A DNA stretch of 43,775 bases, from contig JBNJEB010000003.1 of the NCBI GenBank assembly GCA_051745425.1, positions 1-43,775 on the forward strand, in the 5' to 3' direction. Of this stretch, positions 39,754 to 43,775 are shown one piece after another. The translations under genes and the position numbers were made by a program. The notes under the pieces were generated by a model. That model had not been told where the DNA came from and did no database searches. It saw only the letters and a program-made list of their open reading frames with translations. Source of the stretch: Halonatronomonas sp051745425. Lineage in GTDB: Bacteria > Bacillota > Halanaerobiia > Halanaerobiales > Halarsenatibacteraceae. Numbering within the stretch: position 1 is the stretch's first letter; every line of letters starts with the position of its first letter.

Positions 39754-40782
39754 TTAAGCGGATTCATCTTCCTGAACCTGCTTTTTATGTTCTTCTAATT
39801 TATCTATAAACCAACAACGGGATACGTGACCATCTTCAACCTCATGTAAAGGAGGTTCTTCATCATAACATTTATCTTGGGCCATAAAACAACGAGAATT
39901 AAATTTACATCCTTCAGGAAAATCTAAAGGACTTGGAACATTACCTGGTATAGCAAATAGTTTTTCTATATCCTTATGTAACAGAGGAATAGACTTTAAA
40001 AGTCCCCAGGTATATGGATTAGATGGATTTGCAAATAATTCTTCTGCATCAGCATATTCAACTATTTTACCAGCATACATAACTGCTATTCTATCTGATA
40101 CTTCAGCAATTACACCAAGATCATGAGTGATCATCATGATAGCCATGCCAAACTCATCTTTAAGACCATTCATAAGATCTAGAATCTGCGCCTGAATTGT
40201 TACATCTAATGCAGTAGTAGGCTCATCAGCAATCAATAGCTTAGGATCACATGATAATGCCATAGCAATCATAACACGCTGACGCATCCCACCGCTTAAC
40301 TGGTGAGGATATTCATCTACCCTTTGGTCTGGTAGAGGTATACCTACCTTTTTTAACATTTCAATAGCTTGTACTTTAGCTTCTTTTTTAGAAATGTTTT
40401 TATGAAGCACTAATGCTTCTGTAATCTGGTCACCAACAGTATAAACTGGGTTTAAGGAAGTCATAGGTTCCTGAAAGATCATAGATATATCATTACCTCT
40501 AATCTTTCTCATTTCTTTTTCGCTTAATTTCGTCAAATCTTTACCTTCAAATAGAATCTCCCCATCAACAATCTTGCCAGGAGGCGATTCAACCAACCTC
40601 ATAATCGACAAAGAGGTAACACTTTTACCACAACCGGACTCACCTACAATACCTACTGTCTCGCCAGGCTTAATTGAAAAATCAACCCCATCAACAGCCT
40701 TAACAACACCTTCTTCAGTAAAAAAATGAGTTTTAAGATTTTTTACCTCAATCAAATTATCTTGTTTTTCCAAGAAACTCAC
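39754..40782 (-). CDS. dppD: Oligopeptide/dipeptide ABC importer ATPase (DppD/OppD)
   Basis: A 342-residue peptide-importer ATPase: Walker A GESGCGKSV, Q-loop, signature LSGGMRQRVMIAMAL, Walker B LLIADEPTTALD, and the OppD/DppD C-terminal region with Cys in CKFNSRCF, DKC and RCWF. The GTG start at 40782 has AAGGGTAG just ahead; a TTG at 40773 with AGGTGAG is the alternative. A consensus promoter lies 230 bases upstream, giving an unusually long leader. It heads a two-gene operon that contains no permease, so these ATPases must serve permeases encoded elsewhere. Confidence 0.92.
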   Translation of the reverse strand: MSFLEKQDNLIEVKNLKTHFFTEEGVVKAVDGVDFSIKPGETVGIVGESGCGKSVTSLSIMRLVESPPGKIVDGEILFEGKDLTKLSEKEMRKIRGNDISMIFQEPMTSLNPVYTVGDQITEALVLHKNISKKEAKVQAIEMLKKVGIPLPDQRVDEYPHQLSGGMRQRVMIAMALSCDPKLLIADEPTTALDVTIQAQILDLMNGLKDEFGMAIMMITHDLGVIAEVSDRIAVMYAGKIVEYADAEELFANPSNPYTWGLLKSIPLLHKDIEKLFAIPGNVPSPLDFPEGCKFNSRCFMAQDKCYDEEPPLHEVEDGHVSRCWFIDKLEEHKKQVQEDESA

Positions 40783-41005
40783 CTACCCTTAAATAATAAT
40801 GTTATAAGTAGTCCATTTTACAGTCTTCAAATATTCTGAATAAATTAAAATCTATGGTCTTATCTCCTCCCTCTCTCCTCCAAGATATAAAATCTTTTAA
40901 GTTATAAATATTATAATTGCATGACTAATAATAAAATATTTCCGTCCACTATACTACTTCTAGATATAATCCATAATTCCTTCACAATTAAATAAAGATT
41001 CCGAT
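40783..41005 (-). other. Long untranslated leader of the dppDF operon
   Basis: About 220 bases separate the predicted transcription start from dppD. On the minus strand it contains a purine tract (GGAGGAGAGAGGGAGGAG at about 40865-40882) with three Shine-Dalgarno-like runs. None precedes a standard start codon at a normal distance. No terminator or known riboswitch was recognised. Regulatory function is possible but not shown. Confidence 0.4.
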
Positions 41006-41011
41006 ATTAAA

Positions 41012-41040
41012 ATTATACCCGAGATATCAATAACTGTCAA
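41012..41040 (-). promoter_or_regulatory. Strong consensus promoter of dppDF
   Basis: Minus-strand TTGACA (41040-41035), 17-base spacer, TATAAT (41017-41012), a perfect sigma-A promoter. The TGA inside the -35 box is the stop codon of the upstream binding-protein gene. Confidence 0.85.
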
Positions 41041-42383
41041 ATTCCCCTTCTTTTATAAAGTATACGCTCTGGTTTATCTAAAATCTCAATTAAATCTACA
41101 GAATAATCAAATTCAGATTGAATTGTATATAAATATTGTAATTCTTCAGCAAATGGTTCAAGCCTCTCAACTACAGCATATTTATAATCTCCAGCTAATA
41201 AACGATTGTAATATTCATCCCAACCTAATGCTTCTATTTTATATTTATTATAATCTTCTTTTGAGTTTAATTCATTTATTATCTTTATATGAGTCTTATT
41301 ATTTTTATAAAATATTATTGAATTAAAATCAGTTCTGTTATTCTGCAAACTTTTTATTAAATAAATTATACTTTCGGCTGAAATAGTATCCTTTTTATAA
41401 TTTTTATTTAAAATATTATCTTCTATTTCAAAATCTTTTTCTGGTAGAAATTGGGCCTTATCAATGGTGGAGTTAATAAATGGTCCACCAAAAGAACTAA
41501 TTATCTCAGGAGTAAAAAATAGTTTTAAAAATTCTATCTTTTGGTACCAGAGATCACCGGAAGTTGAATTTACTAAAGTCAGATGGTTGCCAGGTCTCCA
41601 TTTTGCTACTCTCCAGTTAGAGGATGTAGCCTTATTATTATCATATAGTGGAGAAGATTCCGGAGATCTTTGATAATATAATGGCCATGTATCAGGGTCC
41701 CCATCCCAGTCATTACTACCAACCATAAAATCTTTATTTAAAACAGATGACCAGGGAACCCTATTTGATAAAAATAACTGAAAGTCAATTGACTCCTCTG
41801 ATTTTATTATTAAATTATCATTTTCAATATATATTCTCTCTTTAATACTATTAAATATTTTTCTAGCTTCTTTAAAACTTAAATATTCATGATTAAAATA
41901 TCCAACTATTTCTTTAGCAAAAGAGCTTAAGTCTGGATGATTAAATATCGCTCTCCAAAAATATGAAGACCCACTACCAGGATGATCTAATAATAATAAT
42001 CTCAAAATACTATATTCCACATCTTCTGCAGTAAGATAGCTTCCATCGGCAAATTTCTTTTCTGTATTTATCGGTATCACATTTTTATTTAAATCTTTAT
42101 CTTTTTCAACAGTAATTTTAGCCGATGCTAAATCTGGAATATATTCATTATTATATATATCATAATCATATAGAGAATCATACAAATAATTAAATACCTC
42201 AGTTCTCCCCTGTTCCCAGGTGATATGAGGATCAAGGCTTTCTTCAGGAATCGGAAATATATATATATCATTACTAATTTCAGCTTGACTGGATATAGCA
42301 GTTCCAAAAATTAAAAATGTTATCAAAAAAAACAATATAATAATATTTTTAAAAAAAGTTGATTTAGAATCCATTTTAATCAT
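41037..42383 (-). CDS. Divergent, short peptide-type solute-binding protein (SBP family 5)
   Basis: A 448-residue extracytoplasmic binding protein, related to OppA/DppA: after a signal peptide (hydrophobic core, SSQAE, no lipobox Cys) come PEESLDPHITWEQG and the NYLYDSLYDYD strand, then EKKFADGSYLTAEDVEYSI, all family 5 hallmarks. It is about 80 residues shorter than usual and the C-terminal half is poorly conserved, with many Asn and Lys. The frame is open throughout, so it is not obviously a pseudogene. It begins inside the end of mgsA (8-base overlap). It may be a specialised sensor or a decaying paralogue. No permeases are adjacent. Confidence 0.75.
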   Translation of the reverse strand: MIKMDSKSTFFKNIIILFFLITFLIFGTAISSQAEISNDIYIFPIPEESLDPHITWEQGRTEVFNYLYDSLYDYDIYNNEYIPDLASAKITVEKDKDLNKNVIPINTEKKFADGSYLTAEDVEYSILRLLLLDHPGSGSSYFWRAIFNHPDLSSFAKEIVGYFNHEYLSFKEARKIFNSIKERIYIENDNLIIKSEESIDFQLFLSNRVPWSSVLNKDFMVGSNDWDGDPDTWPLYYQRSPESSPLYDNNKATSSNWRVAKWRPGNHLTLVNSTSGDLWYQKIEFLKLFFTPEIISSFGGPFINSTIDKAQFLPEKDFEIEDNILNKNYKKDTISAESIIYLIKSLQNNRTDFNSIIFYKNNKTHIKIINELNSKEDYNKYKIEALGWDEYYNRLLAGDYKYAVVERLEPFAEELQYLYTIQSEFDYSVDLIEILDKPERILYKRRGI

Positions 42384-42753
42384 CTGCCAGCATTGATCTT
42401 ATCAATAATTCAGCACTTGCAATATTAGTAGCTAATGGCACATTGTGAACATCACAAACTCTTAAAAGCGCTGAAACATCTGGTTCATGGGGTTGAGCAG
42501 TTAATGGATCTCGCAAAAATATTACTGCATCAATTAATTCTTTAGCTATTTCTGCACCAATCATCTGATCGCCACCAAGTGGACCTGAATTAACTCTCTC
42601 TATCTCAAGTCCTGTCTCTTCTATTAACCTTTTTCCTGTAGTTCCAGTTGCAATTAATCTACATTTTGATAATTCATTCCTATATTTTTTAGCTAAGTTA
42701 ATAAGGATAGGTTTTTGCTCATCATGGGCAATTAGTGCTACTCTATAACTCAT
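42376..42753 (-). CDS. mgsA: Methylglyoxal synthase
   Basis: Converts dihydroxyacetone phosphate to methylglyoxal and phosphate, a glycolytic bypass under phosphate shortage. 125 residues from MSYRVALIAHDEQK, the start best placed after GGGGG. The family motifs are complete: ALIAHD, TGTTG, SGPLGGD with catalytic Asp, FLRDPLTAQPHEPD and ATN near the end. A longer frame to 42786 includes upstream bases of coaE and has no ribosome site. The start overlaps the coaE stop by 11 bases, which implies coupling in a mutM-coaE-mgsA-SBP run. Confidence 0.94.
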   Translation of the reverse strand: MSYRVALIAHDEQKPILINLAKKYRNELSKCRLIATGTTGKRLIEETGLEIERVNSGPLGGDQMIGAEIAKELIDAVIFLRDPLTAQPHEPDVSALLRVCDVHNVPLATNIASAELLIRSMLADD

Positions 42754-43336
42754 ATTCATCCCCCTTTTGCCATTTTTCCCAGGCAACTCTTAATTTACTT
42801 TTAAGATCTTCAATAGACCCTTCATTTTCAATCGCTAAATCAGCATTTTCAATCTTTTCTTGCAATGGCATTTGAGCATCAATCCTGATATTTGCTGCAT
42901 TGTCATCCAGGTTGTCTCTATTTTTTAATCTTTTTATTTGAGTTAAACGACTACAATATATTACCCAGACCACATCTACTAGCCTTTCTAATCCGACTTC
43001 AAATAACAAGGGGGCAACAAGAACAATATTATTATCATTTTCAAGTCTCTTCTCAATTTCTTTTATAATAATTGGATGAGTAATTTTTTCTAGCTTTTGT
43101 CTTAATTCTGAGTTGCTAAATACTATCTCTCCAAGTTTATTCCTATTTATACTGCCATCATCATTTAAAATATTATTACCAAAAAACTGAACAACATCGC
43201 TATAAGCAGGTCCATCTGGCTCCATTATTTTATGGGCAATTTTGTCTGCATCAACTATTTCAGCACCAAAATCTTTTAAAATATTTGCTGCTGTTGTTTT
43301 TCCCGTTGCAATCCCACCTGTTAAACCTAAAGCCAT
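42743..43336 (-). CDS. coaE: Dephospho-CoA kinase
   Basis: The last step of coenzyme A synthesis: phosphorylates the 3'-hydroxyl of dephospho-CoA. 197 residues from MALGLTGGIATGKTTA (ATG 43336, AGGAGGT 8 bases before); the P-loop is GGIATGKT. VDADKIAHKI, the ITHPII segment, VLVAPLLFE and the lid (SRLTQIKRLKNRDN) are all typical. A frame extending to 43420 is upstream noise overlapping mutM. It follows mutM by 13 bases and overlaps mgsA, the standard polA-mutM-coaE neighbourhood of Firmicutes. Confidence 0.95.
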   Translation of the reverse strand: MALGLTGGIATGKTTAANILKDFGAEIVDADKIAHKIMEPDGPAYSDVVQFFGNNILNDDGSINRNKLGEIVFSNSELRQKLEKITHPIIIKEIEKRLENDNNIVLVAPLLFEVGLERLVDVVWVIYCSRLTQIKRLKNRDNLDDNAANIRIDAQMPLQEKIENADLAIENEGSIEDLKSKLRVAWEKWQKGDEYEL

Positions 43337-43349
43337 AAAAATTACCTCC

Positions 43350-43775
43350 TTAATTCTGACAGTTAGGGCAAAAATGAGATGAGCGGCCAGCAACTTTATT
43401 TTTTTCAATATGACAGTCACAATGCTGGCAATTTTCTCCAGAACGATTATATACCATTAATTCCTCCTGAAAACTACCCTCTTCACCCATAGCATTAACA
43501 TAATCACTGAAGGTTGTACCATTAAACTTAATTCCAGCGGCAATAACATTATTGATTTCATGATGAAGTTTTTCAATCTCCTGATCAGATAATTTATCAA
43601 CTGGCCGATCTGGTCTAATTCCTGATCTAAAAAGAGCTTCATCACAATAAATGTTACCAATACCTGCAATCAATTGCTGATTAAGTAATATATTCTTGAT
43701 AGAAGTAGATCTACCTTTAATAATTTCTTTTAACTTTTCAGCAGTAAACTCCTCGGTTAAAGGCTCAGGCCCTAG
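43350..43775 (-). CDS. mutM: Formamidopyrimidine-DNA glycosylase, C-terminal part (cut by window edge)
   Basis: Base-excision repair glycosylase/AP lyase for 8-oxoguanine and related lesions. 141 codons plus stop are present and the frame is open to the window edge; the N-terminal catalytic half is outside. Visible parts are LGPEPLTEEFTAEKL, the helix-two-turn-helix IAGIGNIYCDEALF (Cys where Ala is usual), YNRSGENCQHC, and the C-terminal zinc finger CQHC...CPNC with the GRSSHFCP end. A shorter frame that starts at an internal codon (43673) is not the true start. Typically about 275 residues long. Confidence 0.94.
   Translation of the reverse strand, partial: LGPEPLTEEFTAEKLKEIIKGRSTSIKNILLNQQLIAGIGNIYCDEALFRSGIRPDRPVDKLSDQEIEKLHHEINNVIAAGIKFNGTTFSDYVNAMGEEGSFQEELMVYNRSGENCQHCDCHIEKNKVAGRSSHFCPNCQN

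Noticed and set aside
42743..43420. Longer N-terminus of dephospho-CoA kinase
   Set aside because: The extra 28 residues overlap mutM coding sequence; the P-loop start at 43336 has a strong ribosome site.

Overview
The window (43.8 kb) reads as chromosome of an AT-rich, strictly anaerobic, low-GC Firmicute. The fit is best with a halophilic, diderm lineage such as Halanaerobiales. This is inference, from four points: Shine-Dalgarno sites of Firmicute type before most genes; two tungsten-type aldehyde:ferredoxin oxidoreductases (AOR) and a rubrerythrin-like protein; an acidic maltose-binding protein; and two extracellular binding proteins with plain SPase I signal peptides and no lipobox cysteine, as expected if there is a periplasm. 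Both ends are cut genes: transketolase on the left, formamidopyrimidine-DNA glycosylase on the right. No rRNA, tRNA, insertion sequence or CRISPR array was seen.

Layout. 1-4740 (minus): transketolase (partial), Hsp33, a gap with a possible decayed membrane-protein fragment, and a GH65 disaccharide phosphorylase. 4786-13166 (minus): one tight molybdenum/tungsten cofactor operon, transcribed as MobB-like, moeA, moeA-PBP fusion, moaA, moaC-MOSC fusion, moaB/mogA, AOR, MoaD-like. It starts behind a Moco/Tuco-type riboswitch with a clear terminator/antiterminator. 13558-16914 (minus): a second AOR unit: radical-SAM maturase, a second riboswitch of the same class, AOR, MoaD-like. 17114-20747 (plus): aldehyde dehydrogenase, isoprenylcysteine-methyltransferase-like protein and a CrtI/CrtN-type desaturase, possibly a carotenoid end-group pathway. 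20750-25793 (minus): a peroxiredoxin whose peroxidatic Cys codon is an in-frame TGA (probable selenoprotein), a heterodimeric ABC exporter, tandem terminator hairpins, a 63-residue unknown protein under a Fur-box-like promoter, and a Fur-family regulator. 25890-28968 (minus): a sensor kinase/response regulator pair and a ferritin-like protein. 29042-35629 (minus): a maltodextrin unit (LacI regulator, MalE, MalF, MalG, GH13 hydrolase). 35789-37312 (minus): LysM/M23 peptidase and a CsoR copper sensor. 37451-38695 (plus): HflX, apparently with an AUU start. 38732-43775 (minus): peptide-ABC ATPases without permeases, a short peptide-binding protein, methylglyoxal synthase, dephospho-CoA kinase and MutM.

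How it fits together. The central third makes and uses tungsten (or molybdenum) pterin cofactor. Both transcription units carry the same aptamer class but different expression platforms, so synthesis and use of the cofactor may respond in opposite ways. The Fur/selenoperoxiredoxin/ferritin-like region suggests oxygen and metal-stress handling. The strongest single finding is the TGA-containing peroxiredoxin: the stop falls exactly on the catalytic Cys and is followed by a perfect 8-bp hairpin.
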